The notes: generated by a model from the letters alone, not told the origin. A stretch of 64,000 bases of DNA from Phascolarctos cinereus (GCF_002099425.1 NW_018344126.1:5860001-5924000), one strand, 5' to 3'. Shown: positions 1 through 11,639, counted from the stretch's first letter. Translations and numbers: made by a program.

Positions 1-471
1 TGTTGAATAGATAGACTAGAGGACAGATTGCTGCAGCATGCCATTAGAGACCTATTTCCAAGTTACTATCATTCCATTAATTAATAATGGCAAGAATAAT
101 TCTTCAAGCACTTACTAATCCACCTATCAATCAGTCCAGATTCTCATAACTAGATTGAAATGCTCTCATTCCTGAACAAAGTTGTTCTTGTTAAATATAT
201 CTCATCTTGTCCATGATGATATCATAAGTTTTGCTAAAGACCTTGTTGATATTCAAATATAACTGCAGCATTTCCTAAATACAAATGTAGTAGCCCTAAT
301 AAATCCTCACACTCTTTAAAAAAGCACTTCCTTAAAGCCCATATTTAAGATAAATTAAAATTATGCAAATATGCTAGAAATGATTTTAGAAGCAAAAAAG
401 CACCAATTGCTTATATCAGCACATTGAATTCAAAATATGATCAATCCAATTCTATCTTATTCAGCTTAAGT

Positions 472-580
472 TAACAATCATTTATTAAGCACCTACTGTA
501 TCTCAGGCACTGTGATCAATACTGGGGATACCAAGACAAAAATGAGAAACAGTCCCTGACTTCATGAAGTTTACATTCTA
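472..580 (-). repeat. L2 LINE 3' end remnant
   Basis: The plus strand reads 'catttattaagcacctac' then 'caggcactgtg', a 'ctggggatac' motif and 'agtccctgac...ttacattcta'. This is the reverse complement of the conserved L2 3' terminus. It is a short, old, 5'-truncated LINE tail with no coding sequence. Family recognition is from motif memory, not alignment. Confidence 0.7.
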
Positions 581-1900
581 CTGCCAATGTGTTTTAGCTT
601 GGTCTATCACTTGGAAAATAAATCATCAGAGAAGTAAAGTAACTGTATTTGCTCTTCAACAACTGTTACTTGTGTTCCCCCAGTAAAATTTATTGGAGCA
701 AAAGCAGTCTTTTTTTTTTTTAAACAAGAAGCCAACAGATGAAATGCCTGGGGAAATCAAAGTGGTTTCTGTGGAGACTATAGTGCTTCCTTCATTCATT
801 TTTAGCTGTGTCTTCATTTACTACCTTGAGGCTATACTGGAAAGATCATTTGTCTGACCTAGAAAATTCAAAACAAATAGGTAATGTTTTGTTTGTTTTT
901 TCTTTTTTATGAGTTTCATTAAAACTTGTCCCTATCTGCCTTCCAGGAACATCTTAAGTATTATGGAAACAATGTCTTGTAAAGCACTTTGAGCTCCTCA
1001 GAGAGAATGTGGCATTAAGAGCACAACATTAATAGTGGTTAAAATATTAGTAGGAATGATCTCTGGATTAAAAAAAAAGGGTTTACTTACTAAGTAGAAT
1101 CCTTTCTCCTTCTACTGGTGAATTTTATATACTGAAGTCTCATTGCTGTATGAAAACATTCTTATTCCTTCCAAAAGTTCCCTTGTTAAATACATTATTG
1201 AGGCAATCTAAGAATTTTATATTTTGGAGAGTGGGATAAAGTGAATTGCCTCATCAAATGTATAGTGTCCCTAAAGTATTACTGAAAATTTATGCAATTA
1301 AACTTAAAAGCCATACTAAGACTTCTGGACACACTGTATACAAAAAATTGATCTATGTTACTGATAAATTATAAATTACAATTGTATCTATGTTTATTTC
1401 AATGAGAAATGTGGAACAAATAGGTTACAAAGTATTAGTGTTATATCCACAATTATAATTCTATCCTTTATAACAACTGTCAATGTATACCCTTTTGTTA
1501 AATCTCAGCAACGCAATTATCAGACATTTTTGGGGGGAGGGGTGGTTGAGCACTTATTCCTAGTCCATAACTGAGATTACTGATCTTTCCTATGATGAGT
1601 TAGTTCTATATTATCAGCCTACATTAACCTTAATTGTTAAGTTTATTTTTCACGTTTTGAACAGAAATAGAACACAATATTTTTGCTTTAACATTTCAGT
1701 GATTTAGAATCTTGTCCATGTGGATATTATGTCTACCAAGGCAGATTAAGACTACTCTAGGTCAAGAGATGGTCTTCATGAAGTGCTGTGAATAAAACCA
1801 TTCATCAGCTGATGGCCAGACCATTCATGATAAACATATTCTGATTTATGAAGGCTGGTACTTCTCGGAGAAACATAAAGACTATGGTCCATTCATATGA
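581..1900. other. Unassigned AT-rich DNA
   Basis: No repeat family, exon or RNA gene recognised. There are only short homopolymer runs, such as a T tract near 711-721 and an A tract near 1070. It may hold repeats too decayed to see by eye. Confidence 0.4.
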
Positions 1901-2142
1901 ATGAGGTCTTTCCTTATCCTCTCCCCTCCACCACCACCATCTCCTGCTATCTTCCCTCCTAAACTATATTCTTCGTTGTCTTTATTGACAGTATTTATGT
2001 TGTATGTATTTGTATAAGTATGTATCCATCCAAATATAAGCTCCTTGTGAGTAGTAACTATTTTACACTTTGTACTTGTTTTCCCCAGTGTTTAGCAGAA
2101 TCATTGGCTCTTAATAAATACTTGTTGATTGATTGATTAATT
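1901..2142 (+). repeat. L2 LINE 3' end
   Basis: The segment runs from 'gaggtctttccttatcc' (the L2 'gcctttcctgatccc' region) through 'aagctccttgtgagtag' and 'cttaataaatacttg' to the short tandem tail 'ttgattgattgatt'. TGAT-type tandem tails are typical of L2 3' ends. It is a 5'-truncated non-LTR retrotransposon with no coding capacity. Confidence 0.8.
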
Positions 2143-2277
2143 CTGCGGTTTGTTAAGACTTTTCAGAGCTCGTGCTCCATGGACATAGCCTTTAAGAATC
2201 CAGGATCACTTCTCTTCCACTATTAGGCACTATAGTAAGACTTTAGTGAAAGCCTATATTTAATACTATTACTGTCA

Positions 2278-2443
2278 TGCTAGAGTAGAGAGCAGACTTT
2301 CAAGTGAGAAAAACTTGGGTTCACATTCCACCTCTAATATATACTGGCCATACAATCCTAGGCAAAACACTGCAACTTAGAGTTTTCTTGGAAGCTTTTT
2401 AAGAGTATGAGGTGCAGAAAATATGATAGCCTACCTTGGCAGA
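2278..2443 (+). repeat. Old tRNA-derived SINE, left part
   Basis: MIR-like SINE body ('cttgggttcacattccacct', then 'cctaggcaaaacactgcaac'). Its right part ('gatggagttccctcatcagg' then 'agtgaaatcaaagg') appears only after the younger SINE at 2444-2704. The two parts look like one older SINE split by that insertion. The exact family name is uncertain. Confidence 0.55.
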
Positions 2444-2704
2444 GACAGTTAGTTGATAGAATGGATAAAGTGCCAGTCTGGAATTAGGAAGACTCATTTT
2501 CATGCATTCTACCCGGCCTGAGACACTTATTAGTTGTGTGACCCTGGGCAAGTCACTTAACCCTGTTTATATCAGTTTTCTCACCTGTAAAATGAACTGG
2601 AAAAGGAAATGGCAAGCCACTGCAGGATCTTTGCCAAAAAAAAAAAAAAACAAATGGTGTCACAAACAGTCAGACATAACTGAAAATTAACTGAATAATA
2701 AAAA
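2444..2704 (+). repeat. CORE-SINE with RTE-type tail
   Basis: The tRNA-like head 'gacagttagttgatagaatg' is followed by the core 'gtgtgaccctgggcaagtca', the 'tctcacctgtaaaatg' segment, then 'aactggaaaaggaaatggca' and 'cacaaacagtcagacataac'. The last two motifs are the RTE-derived tail used by marsupial SINEs mobilised by RTE LINEs. An internal A14 tract lies at about 2636-2650. A 62-codon open frame here is a chance reading of the SINE. Confidence 0.8.
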
Positions 2705-2768
2705 CATTGATAGATGGAGTTCCCTCATCAGGGAGTCACACATACTAGTGAAATCAAAGGTAAGAGCA
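2705..2768 (+). repeat. Old tRNA-derived SINE, right part
   Basis: This is the continuation of the SINE at 2278-2443, resuming with 'gatggagttccctcatcagg' and ending near 'gtgaaatcaaagg'. The motif order matches the distal part of an old marsupial SINE whose consensus reads like 'ggagttccctataccaatga'. Confidence 0.5.
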
Positions 2769-3821
2769 CTGAGCTTCAAAAGGAACCTTAGTGGGGAAAA
2801 GAGCAAGGCATAGAAGGAGCAAAGGACTTTAACACAAAGAAGCTGGAACTTGATAAGAATCAAAATCCAAAAAGGGGATGAAGAAAGGAGTGAGCCTTAA
2901 CAATATAAAGCCAAGTCCAAATAAGAAGGGTAGCAGCTGACTATCTACAGCAGATGGTGCCTGGCAACTGTGAAAGAAAGGGAAATATCCCAGGGAGAGA
3001 AGAGGAGGAGGAATGGATAGCACACAGAAATGTCAGCTAACAAGGAGACAATCATGCAGCTTACTGCCAAAGACAAGGGTCATTTCAGAGGGATTTAAGC
3101 TTGAGAAAACCACAGAGACAAATGGATGTAGCAAAGTAAAAAAAAAAAACACTTGAATCTTTTAATTATTTCATCATCCCACAAAATGTAAACTAATGAT
3201 CTAGTAATAACACATGTGTGGTTCCAGGTGACTTCATTTCATATTTGAGGTAAAATATTGACAGTATTTCTCAAAAGCCTAGAGATTTGATTTGATGTTT
3301 TTAAAAGAGAAAAGATGCAAAAAGTTAAGGACTCCACATTTCCTTGGTCTATCCCCTCCCCTGGAGTGTACATTGTTATGTTACATAAATAATATTTCTC
3401 AGTGAAACCAACAGTATAAATGATCCAGTTGTGATTTTCCAACTTCCTAAAGAAAATGATCACGCCTCAAAGGTATCAAAGACCTGAAAACATCTACAAA
3501 AATGAGCAAAGCAGCAATCAAAAATATTTGTTTCCTTTTATAAGCAAGAGACAAAGAGATGTCATTTGTATCAAAATATTCAGTTTTCTGCTCAATACTA
3601 CTAGTCAGGCTATGGCTACTATGCCTGCTGTGTAAATAGAGTCAGGAGATTTTTTTTTTGCTTATTCAACATGATTATTCAACATTTGTGCTTTGAAATT
3701 TCCTTGCAGAATTTCATCAAGGAATGCTCATTTGCTTCTGAAAGTCTAGTTTCCTTAAGAATACTCAATAATCATTTTTGAGAGAGCTAAGACCCTGAAA
3801 ATATTGGCAACAATTAGTTTA
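2769..3821. other. Unassigned DNA
   Basis: Purine-rich on the plus strand from 2760 to 3130, then AT-rich. No recognisable repeat, exon or structured RNA. The short open frames here have no domain I recognise. Confidence 0.4.
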
Positions 3822-3834
3822 AAAAAGACCGCCA

Positions 3835-4009
3835 AGAGGCAGCTAGGTGGTGCAGTGGATAGAGCACCAGCATTGAATTCGGGAGGACGTGAGTTCAAAT
3901 CTGGCCTCAGACCAAACACTTGACACTTACTAGCTGTGTGACCCTGGACAAGTCACTTAACCCAATTGCCTAAAAATAGTTAAAAAAAATAAAAATTAAA
4001 AAAAATTTT
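3835..4009 (+). repeat. Young tRNA-headed CORE-SINE (WSINE1-like)
   Basis: Head 'ggcagctaggtggtgcagtg', then 'gatagagcaccagc', 'gagttcaaatctggcctcag', 'tagctgtgtgaccctgg' and 'caagtcacttaaccc', ending in an A-rich tail. It is flanked by a perfect 13-bp target-site duplication, 'aaaaagaccgcca', at 3822-3834 and 4010-4022. The clean TSD and near-consensus sequence suggest a comparatively young insertion made by L1-type target-primed reverse transcription. The pol III box A/B region lies in the head. Confidence 0.88.
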
Positions 4010-4022
4010 AAAAAGACCGCCA

Positions 4023-4964
4023 GGTTAATCCAATCCAATATGTATCTTATTTTTTTTAATAAACACCTCCAACTACTCTTGAATTCTAGACAATTTTGGC
4101 TAGCCAGGCATTTCATTATCCACTCTCACATGACTGAAGCAGTGGTTGTGTTTTCTAAAAAACAAAATAAATATTTGAATCCCCATGATGACCCTTTACA
4201 ATATCAAGCTGCACTGAAAGTGTGTGTGTTGTCCTCAGGTTTGTGATTATATGTGTAACACACACACACATACTTTCAGTCAATTATATTTCTGGACCAC
4301 CTACCTGACTCCCAACCATTATCCTTACTTTACAAAGCAGAGTAAGATGGTGAAGAGCTGCCACCTTACTCTGGTGGAGAGAAAAAAAAAGCTGCATATT
4401 ATATAGAGAGAATTGGGATGGGGAAGGCAAAAAAGGCAGGAAACATACCCTGTGCTGTTACTAGCTTTGTTATTGTTGATTTATGATACATATGAACAAA
4501 AATGGTTGGAACATTAATGTCCAACAGAACAAATTTATATCTAGGACACATTATTTTTCAGCATCATTCAAAGTTCATCATTCACTGCAAAGACCAAGAA
4601 TCTTAAAAGAAAAGATCTGTGACTGATGTGCTACACTCAGAGAGTGGATGCTCAGGTATGGTAGTATCATTCAAGAAAATAACTGAAATAAGTCAAACAG
4701 TGAACCATATATATAATGACACATAGGTTTTTCCCAGTGTGTTTGTTCTTCTTGTTTTTCTTCCCTATATTCAAGATTGTGAAAAGATGATACCTGTTAA
4801 CTTAGTAACTAAAACAACCAAAGGCAACCATGACATTAAGGGAAGCTTTGTAGGTGACCTATAGTGCAAATGCAAGTGAAAAAAATATATAATTTGGGAA
4901 ACTTTGTACTTCATTTATACTTTAATTACTTTGAAGCTCATTTGTTTGTTAATAAGGCCAACTT
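4023..4964. other. Unassigned DNA with a short CA tract
   Basis: AT-rich, with a short (CA)n at about 4258-4270. No repeat family or gene recognised. The HAL1 A target site begins at 4965. Confidence 0.4.
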
Positions 4965-5799
4965 GAAAATAGTATGGTTGGGGGGGTGGAGCCAAGACAG
5001 CAGAGTAAAAGCAGTTACTTGCTCCAGCTGTCCCCCAAACCCCTCCAAATACTTATAAAAATGGCTCTAAACAAATTCTGAAGCAGCAGAACCCCCCAAA
5101 AGACAGAGTGAAACAAATTTCCAGCCCAAGACAACCTGGATGGTTGATCAGAAAGGTATATCATGGTGGGCTGGGAGCACAGCATAGCCACAGCAAACCT
5201 GGAGCAGGCCTCAAAGGACTGAATCACAGGCAGCTGTGGAGGCTTCCAGACTCCTCAATCCATGAATGCCAAAGACAACTTAGAAGGTCACTAAGAAAAG
5301 TCTGTTTCTGCAGCGCTGAGACAGGAAGGTGGAGTTGCAGCTCCATTCCCCAAGAGAGCGGCCCTGAGGGGGGGCAGCTGCTTCCTGAGCTTCCAGCCCA
5401 TAGACTGAGGTGGAATCCAGTGGTTGATCAGAAGAATTGCAGGGATCTCTTTGCCAGTGCTGAGGCACGAATCTCTTGCTTTGCCCTTGCTTAGATCTGG
5501 GTCAAAATTCTGGGTGTTGGTCCTGGGATGAGGAGGAGTATTGGCATGGTGGAGGTTGTAGTGGCTGTGGAGAAGAACCCCTTGTCACAGTTACAGGAAA
5601 GAAAGGAGTACTTGTGGTCACAGGCCAGGAAAGGATGAACACCTCACCCCTTATCATACCACCTTGGAAGAACTGAAAATTTACAGATCCCTACAAGTAT
5701 CTCTGAAAACAGCTGTACAAACCCCTGAAGCTTGGGACAGTACATTCTCCACATTGCAAGTAGATTCGTACCTTAATAAAGAGTTTAAAACTCAAGTAA

Positions 5800-6880
5800 T
5801 TGGCCAGGATCATGAGCAAGCAGCAGAAAAAGAGTCAGACTATATTATCTTACCTTGGTGAAAAAGATCAAAATATACAACCAGAAGAAGACAAAAAAAT
5901 CAAAGCTCCTACATCCAAAGACTCCAAGAAAAATATTCCAAGGCCTTTGAAGAGCTCAAAAAGGATTATGAGAAGCAAGTAAGGGAAGTAAAGGAAAAAC
6001 TAGGAAGAGAAATGAGAGTGATGCAAGAAAATCATGAAAAACAAGTCAACAGCTTGCTAAAGGAGACCCAAAAAAATACTGAAGAAAATAACACCTTAAA
6101 AAATAGCCTGACCCAAATGGCAAAACAGGTCCAAAAAGCCAATGAGGAGAAAAATGCCCTAAAAAGAAAAATTGGCCAAATGGAAAAGGAAGTCCAAAAG
6201 ATTACTGAAGAAAATACTGCCTTAAAAATTAGAATATAGAAATTGAAAGGTAGTGACTTTATGAGAAATCAAGACACTGTAAAACAAAACCAAAAGAATG
6301 AAAAATTAGAAAACATTGTGAAATATCTCATTGGAAAAACAACTGACCTGGAAAATAGATCCAGGAGAGAGAATTTAAAAATTATTGGACTATCTGAAAG
6401 CCATGATCAAAAAAGGCCTAGACATCATCTTTCAAGAAATTATCAAGGAAAACTGCCCTGATATATTAGAACCAGAGGGCAAAATAGAAATTGAAAGAAT
6501 CCACAGATCTCCTCCTGAAAGAGATCCCAAAGGAAAACTCCTAGGAATATTGTAGCCAAATTCCAGAGTTCCCAGGTGAATGGGAAAATATTACAAGCTG
6601 CCAGAAGGAAACAATTCAAGTACTATGGAAACACAATCAGGATAACACAAGATTTAGCAGCTTCTACATTAAAGGATTGCAGGGTATGGAATATAATATT
6701 CCGGAGGGCAAAGGAGGTAGGATTATAACCAAGAATCACCTACCCAGCAAAACTGAGTATAATTCTTCAGGGTAAAAAGTGGTCATTCAGTGAATTAGAG
6801 GACTTTCAAGCATTCTTGATGAAAAGACCAGAGCTCAATAGAAAATTTGACTTTCAAATACAGTACTCAAGTGGAACATG
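5800..6880 (+). pseudogene. HAL1/L1 ORF1 remnant in copy A
   Basis: L1-type ORF1p is a trimeric RNA-binding chaperone of the LINE ribonucleoprotein. The start is near 5800 (MSKQQKKSQ...). A long coiled coil is seen at 6012-6239, with repeated 'QVQKANEEKNALK' and 'EVQKITEENTALK' heptads. Next comes the RRM entry 'SRRENLKIIGLSESHD' at about 6358-6405, then the C-terminal domain to about 6880. Compared with copy B the segment near 5935 is shortened, which shifts frame, and there are in-frame stops at 6237 and around 6550 and 6725. The protein is not translatable in one piece. Usual length would be about 330-360 codons. Confidence 0.85.
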
Positions 6881-7029
6881 AAGAGGTAAACAGGAAAGAG
6901 AAATCATAAGAGACTTATTAAGATTGAACTGTTTACATTCCTGCATGGAAATATGCTATTTATAACTCATGAGACCTTTGTCAGTATTAGGGTAGTTGGA
7001 GGAAAAAAAAATTATATGTATGTATATAT

Positions 7030-7048
7030 ATAGATAGATAGATAGACA
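7030..7048 (+). repeat. Short TAGA tract inside HAL1 A
   Basis: About four to five TAGA units followed by 'cagagggcacagggtgagtt'. The same motif at the same place in copies B and C is greatly expanded, so this is the short allele of a repeat carried by the element. Confidence 0.9.
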
Positions 7049-7919
7049 GAGGGCACAGGGTGAGTTGAAGATTAAGGGGTCATATCTGGAGAATAAAATT
7101 AAGGGATGAGAGAGGATTATACTCAGAGAAGAAGAAAGAGAGAGGTAGAATGGGGTTAATTACCTCACAAAAAATAAAACAGAAAAGAAAGGTCTCTTAC
7201 ACTGGAGGGTAAAAAGGGGAAGGTGAGAGGGAATGAGTGAATCTTATTCTCATAGGATTTGGCTTAAGGCAGGAATAATATACACATTCAATTGAGTATG
7301 GAAATCTGTCTTTCCCTACAGGAAAATAGGGGAGAAGGGGACAAGAGAGCAGGGGATGATAGAGAGGAGGGCAGATTGGGAAAGGCGGTAATCAGAAGCA
7401 AATACTTCTGAGGAGGGACAGGGTTAAAAGAAAGAATAGAATAAATGGGAGGGCAGGATAGGATTAAGGGAAATAGAGTTAGTTTTTCTCAACATGTCTA
7501 CTATGGATGTGTTTTGCATAACTGTACATGTACAACCTATATTGAGTTGCTTGCCTTTCAATGAGGGTGGGTGGGGAGGGAGGAAGAGAGAAAATTTGAA
7601 ACCTAAAGTTTTAAAAATATATGTTTAAAAAAAAGTTTTCACATGCTACTGGGACATAAGAAATACAGGAAATGGGGTACAGAAGTCTATCCTGCCCTAC
7701 AGAAAATAGAAGGGGAAGGGGATAAGACAAGGGGGGAGTGACAGAAGAGAGGACAGACTAGGGGAAGGAATATTCAGAATGCATGCCATCTTGGGGTGGG
7801 TGGAGGGGTGAGATGGGATGAAAATTTGGAACTCAAAAACTTGTGGAAGTGAATGTTGAAAACTAAAAACAAATAAATTTATTTTTAAAAAAAGAAAAAC
7901 AAAGAAAATAGTATGGTTG

Positions 7920-8245
7920 CTGTAGCTATGTATATTTTTGCTGAATATGATAGAAGGCCCCCTCTTCCTCAGATCACTGAAGCATCATTTGCTCACTCTG
8001 CAGTATGTTCATTGGTTTAAGTGAAAGATAATAGGAAGAATCTCACAGCCAACAGCACCCAAATCAAGCCTTGTATACCAGTTGTAAAATCATGTTGTCT
8101 CACTCAGGGATTTATTTGCAGGAGGAGCTGAAGGGAAGGTCTAGAGAGGCCTTTTACATTATCCTGGTAGTGGAAATGGGATGAATCTAAGGGATTCCCT
8201 CTGATTGACATTTTTTTTCTGAAAGGGCCTTTTAAGAGTCAGTTC
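7920..8245. other. Unassigned DNA
   Basis: Single-copy-looking DNA between HAL1 A and a MIR. Nothing recognised. Confidence 0.4.
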
Positions 8246-8378
8246 CTATTCTGTTCAGTTTCCTCAACTATAAAATATGGTTAATAACAGCATTTTCCTT
8301 ATAGGGTTGTTGTGAAGATTAAATGAGATAATATTTGTAAAGCTCCTAGTATGGTGCCTGGCACATAGTAGGTACTAG
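8246..8378 (+). repeat. MIR-type SINE, 3' half
   Basis: 'cagtttcctcaactataaaa', then 'gggttgttgtgaagattaaa', 'tgagataatatttgtaaagc' and 'gcctggcacatagtaggt' in order, matching the distal half of MIR. The head is missing. Confidence 0.8.
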
Positions 8379-8420
8379 ATAGATAGATAAATATAGATAT
8401 AGATATAGATATAGACATAT
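8376..8420 (+). repeat. TAGA/TATAGA microsatellite
   Basis: Tandem 'taga' and 'atagat' units grown from the 3' end of the MIR ('ggtactagatagatagataa', then repeated 'atagat'). Confidence 0.85.
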
Positions 8421-10332
8421 TTATTTCCTTATCCCTTCTCCTATTCTAGTAGAATTCAGGGATATATGTATTCCATGGATGCCTTGAAAATAACAAATAG
8501 TCTGTAAAATACTCTCGGGATTCATCAGCAACCATTTATTAATTGACTTAGAGCATCAGTGATCCTCGGTAATAGGAACCTGCATCGAGCTTTATCAACA
8601 CAAATATGTGTGAATTAATGTTATTGTTGGTGATGTTGCTGCTGCTGCTGCTGCTGTTGTTATTGCCTGGTTTTATTTGCCCAATTTGTGGTTTAGTTTA
8701 GGCTCAGATTTTGGATTTGAACGCTCCGTAGAGATGAGGACAGAAATTAAGATGATCTGAGGACTCAAAACTTGATCCAAGCGTTAAAGAACAAATAAAG
8801 TTTAGAAATTAGTAAAGAAGAAAACCCTAAGGTCAAAGGTAAAGGTCACTTGGACTTATTCTGAAATGGAAGGGGTAACTAAGAAAGCATGGTCCATTAA
8901 GGTCTAAGGTCTAAGTCCTAAGCCTAGTTCCTTAAAAAGAAGTACTCCTGGACTTGCTTTCTGTTTTTGTGCCAATTCATTATTTTCTTAACATTCTAGG
9001 AGGCAGGGATAAAAGTAAGGTCAGTTCCCTGCACAGATGAAGAAGATAGCTATCTAAGTAGTGCAACTGCCTTGCCCCACTGAGCTGGCTTACCTGACCC
9101 TAACTATCTATTTAACTGAACTACCAAAGAACTAAAAACACTCACAATTATAAATCCATTTCCTTCAGTTAAATCATTGTGTCTCATAGGTTCTTGTTTA
9201 AAAGTAAAATACTCTGGTGAAAGATGTAACTTTTTGTCCTATCAAAGTTCATGGATTCCATGAAAGAAAAGCATGGAACTTATGGCTTTTTTGTTTCATC
9301 TTTCAAGAAATCTTCTATGATTATTGGCATAGGCATAGGAGATACTCTTTTGGAAGACAGGTTTTAAGATCGCATTTTGCTCTACTGAATCAAATGAATT
9401 TTATTTGTCTTAAGACTAGAAGCAGTAGGTGACATTTGTTATTGTCTAGATCATGAAGGCATCAAATTATATAGATGTGGTCATCTATAGAAAAACATGT
9501 ATAAAAGGTAAAAGGGTACTGATTTCATTCTTATACTTTCTTCAAGTATATACTTGATATGTGTTGGTGGACCTGAGTTTCAATATGGGAAAGTAGGCAA
9601 ATACATTGGTTGGTAATTGATGATATATAATCAGCTTTGTCTTTTTAGTCTTGGGAATAAAATGATGAAATTTTTTTTCAGGCCTTTGGTATCTTCTCCT
9701 CTATCAAATGACTTCATAATTGACCTATCAATGCATCTGTGTATATGCAATCTAAGCTTGCTGCTTTACCCATTGTCATATTATTTCTGCTTTCTTATAC
9801 AGTGTGTCTCAATCTGGGATATTAGAATCCAAATGGCCTGGCTCTACTCTCCTTTATGAGATAGTTGATTATTGAAACCTTTACTCACATTTTTCTGTTT
9901 TTCAGCTAATTTTGTCCTCCTTTCAATTTCACCTTTAAATGACCTCAGGAAGACTTTCAGTGGGTCTCTTGTCAAACTTGATTTTGTCAAACTTTAAACT
10001 TGATTTTCCTTCTACTAATTTTTGTTGTTTTGTGCAGTAACATGATTTACAATATTCTACCACTTTCTTTCATACAATTTTACAAATAGTTGGATTTATA
10101 GGCAAAACCACAATTTCCTTTGGCTGCCATATTTCTTTGCTTAACAAGGAGATCAATTGTTTGCTTGTTGAGATGGATTATAGGCTTTTGTGGGTTTAAT
10201 TGGTACAGCATTCAATTTATTTATATCATTCTTTCTATTATGAAATTATTTTAATTGGTATTGCTTTCTTCTGAGTCCATTTCTCATCTTTTAGAATCAA
10301 TAGTTTGTCTATAAAGAGCAAGTTATAGTTCA
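8421..10332. other. Unassigned DNA with a (GCT)n tract
   Basis: Long stretch with no recognised repeat or gene. A perfect (GCT)6-like tract lies at about 8637-8656. Open frames at 9217-9432 and 9617-9859 have no recognisable domain and lie in AT-rich DNA. Confidence 0.4.
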
Positions 10333-10545
10333 TGGTGTCATAGGATCACAGATGTGAAGCTAGATGAGACTTCAGAAGCCAATTAGATTAACTCCCTCAT
10401 TTTACAAATGTGAGAATTGAGATCTGGGGAGTTTAAATGCCTTGCCAATGGTCATGCAGAGAGAGAATGTAATATGTGGAATTTGAACCCAGATCCTATG
10501 ACTCCAGAGAAAGTTCTCCTTCCCTTGTATCACTTGTCTTACTTA
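10333..10545 (+). repeat. Old therian SINE/LINE-tail remnant (class uncertain)
   Basis: Order of motifs: 'cataggatcacagatgtgaa', 'cctcattttacaaatgtgag', 'gccttgccaatggtcatgca', 'tttgaacccagatcctatga', 'ctccagagaaag'. This follows the widespread mammalian repeat reading 'catagatctagagctggaag ... cattttacagatgagg ... ttgaacccaggtcctctgac'. I am unsure whether it is formally MIR-, L3- or CR1-type. Related remnants lie near 13993, 28417 and 42605. Confidence 0.6.
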
Positions 10546-11639
10546 GATAACACACTTCAGTTGCTTTGATTGTTATTTTTACCTTTATCTTCCTTTTATC
10601 TTTTCTCTTAAAAAATCAATGGGTTCAACTGTGCACAGGCAATTAATTTGAAAGTGAATCTCACATCAGAAATGAGGATTTTACAATGCATTAAAATACA
10701 TTCAATTTCATTTTTTGTTTTTGTTATATTATCAAGGGCTCAGCATGTCCGGCTGTTCCTAATTCTTTTCTTGAAGAAAACACTCGGGGGGCGGAGCCAA
10801 CATGGAGGAGTAAAAGCAGTGACTTGCTTAAGCTCTCCCCCAAACCCCTAGAAATACCTATAAAAATGGCTCTAAACAAATTCTAAAGCATCAGAATCCA
10901 CAAAAAGACAGAGTGAAACAAAATTCCAGCCCAAGACAACCTGGATTGTTGATCAGAAAGGTATATTGCACCAGGCTGATAGAGGAACACAGTTTGGCAT
11001 GGGAGCACAGGCCTCAGTGAACCTGGAGCAGGCCTCATAGGAATTGAATCACAGGCAGCTGTGGCAGTTTCCAGACTTTTCAACCCACTAACAGCAAAGA
11101 CAACTTAGAAGGTCAATGGGAAAAGCCTGTTTCTATTGTGAGAGAGAAGCTAGGTCTCAGCCTCAGTTCCCAAGTGTGGCACCAGGGTGGCAGCTGCCTC
11201 CTGAGCTTCTGGCCCACAGACTGAGGGGTAATCCAGTGGCTTATCAGAGGGGGATTGCAGGAATCTCTTTGCCAGTGCTGAGGCAGGAATCTCTTGCTTT
11301 ACCTGTGCTTGGATCTGGGTCACAGTTCTGGGCGGCAGTCCTGGGGCAAAGAGGAGTACTGGAGAGGGGGAGCTTGTAGTAGCTGAACAGAAAAGCCTCC
11401 TCACAGCTCCAGGACAGAAAGGAGTACTTGTGGTCACTCATAGATCAGAACACAGGCCAAGAAAGGAGTAAACACCTCGCCCCTTATCATACCCCCTTGG
11501 AAGAACTAAAAATTTACAGGTCCCTACAAGTATCTCTGAAAACAACTGTATAAACCCCTGAAGCTTGGGACAGTACAATCTCCACATTGGAAGCAGACTC
11601 TTACTTTGACAAAGAGTTTAAAACTCAAATAATTGGCCA

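Larger units (their letters stand above)
4981..7903 (+). mobile_element. HAL1 (half-L1) element, copy A, full length
   Basis: A 2.9-kb LINE-derived element without ORF2. The 5' end is G-rich ('ggggggtggagccaagacag'). The 5' UTR is followed by an ORF1 remnant (coiled coil, RRM, C-terminal domain), a purine-rich 3' region with a GATA tract, a poly-A signal ('aaataaattt') near 7871 and an A-rich end. A perfect 16-bp target-site duplication, 'gaaaatagtatggttg', lies at 4965-4980 and 7904-7919, so both ends are exact. Known background: HAL1 elements are L1 derivatives retaining ORF1 only and moved by L1 ORF2p. The 128-codon open frame at 5108-5494 lies in the 5' UTR and is not a gene. Confidence 0.9.

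Noticed and set aside
3835-3910. Possible tRNA gene
   Set aside because: The tRNA-like head with A/B boxes is part of a dispersed SINE; no cloverleaf with an acceptor stem was found.
5108-5494. 128-codon plus-strand open frame
   Set aside because: It lies wholly in the HAL1 A 5' UTR. The matching region of copy B reads in other, shorter frames (11116-11437), so there is no conserved protein.
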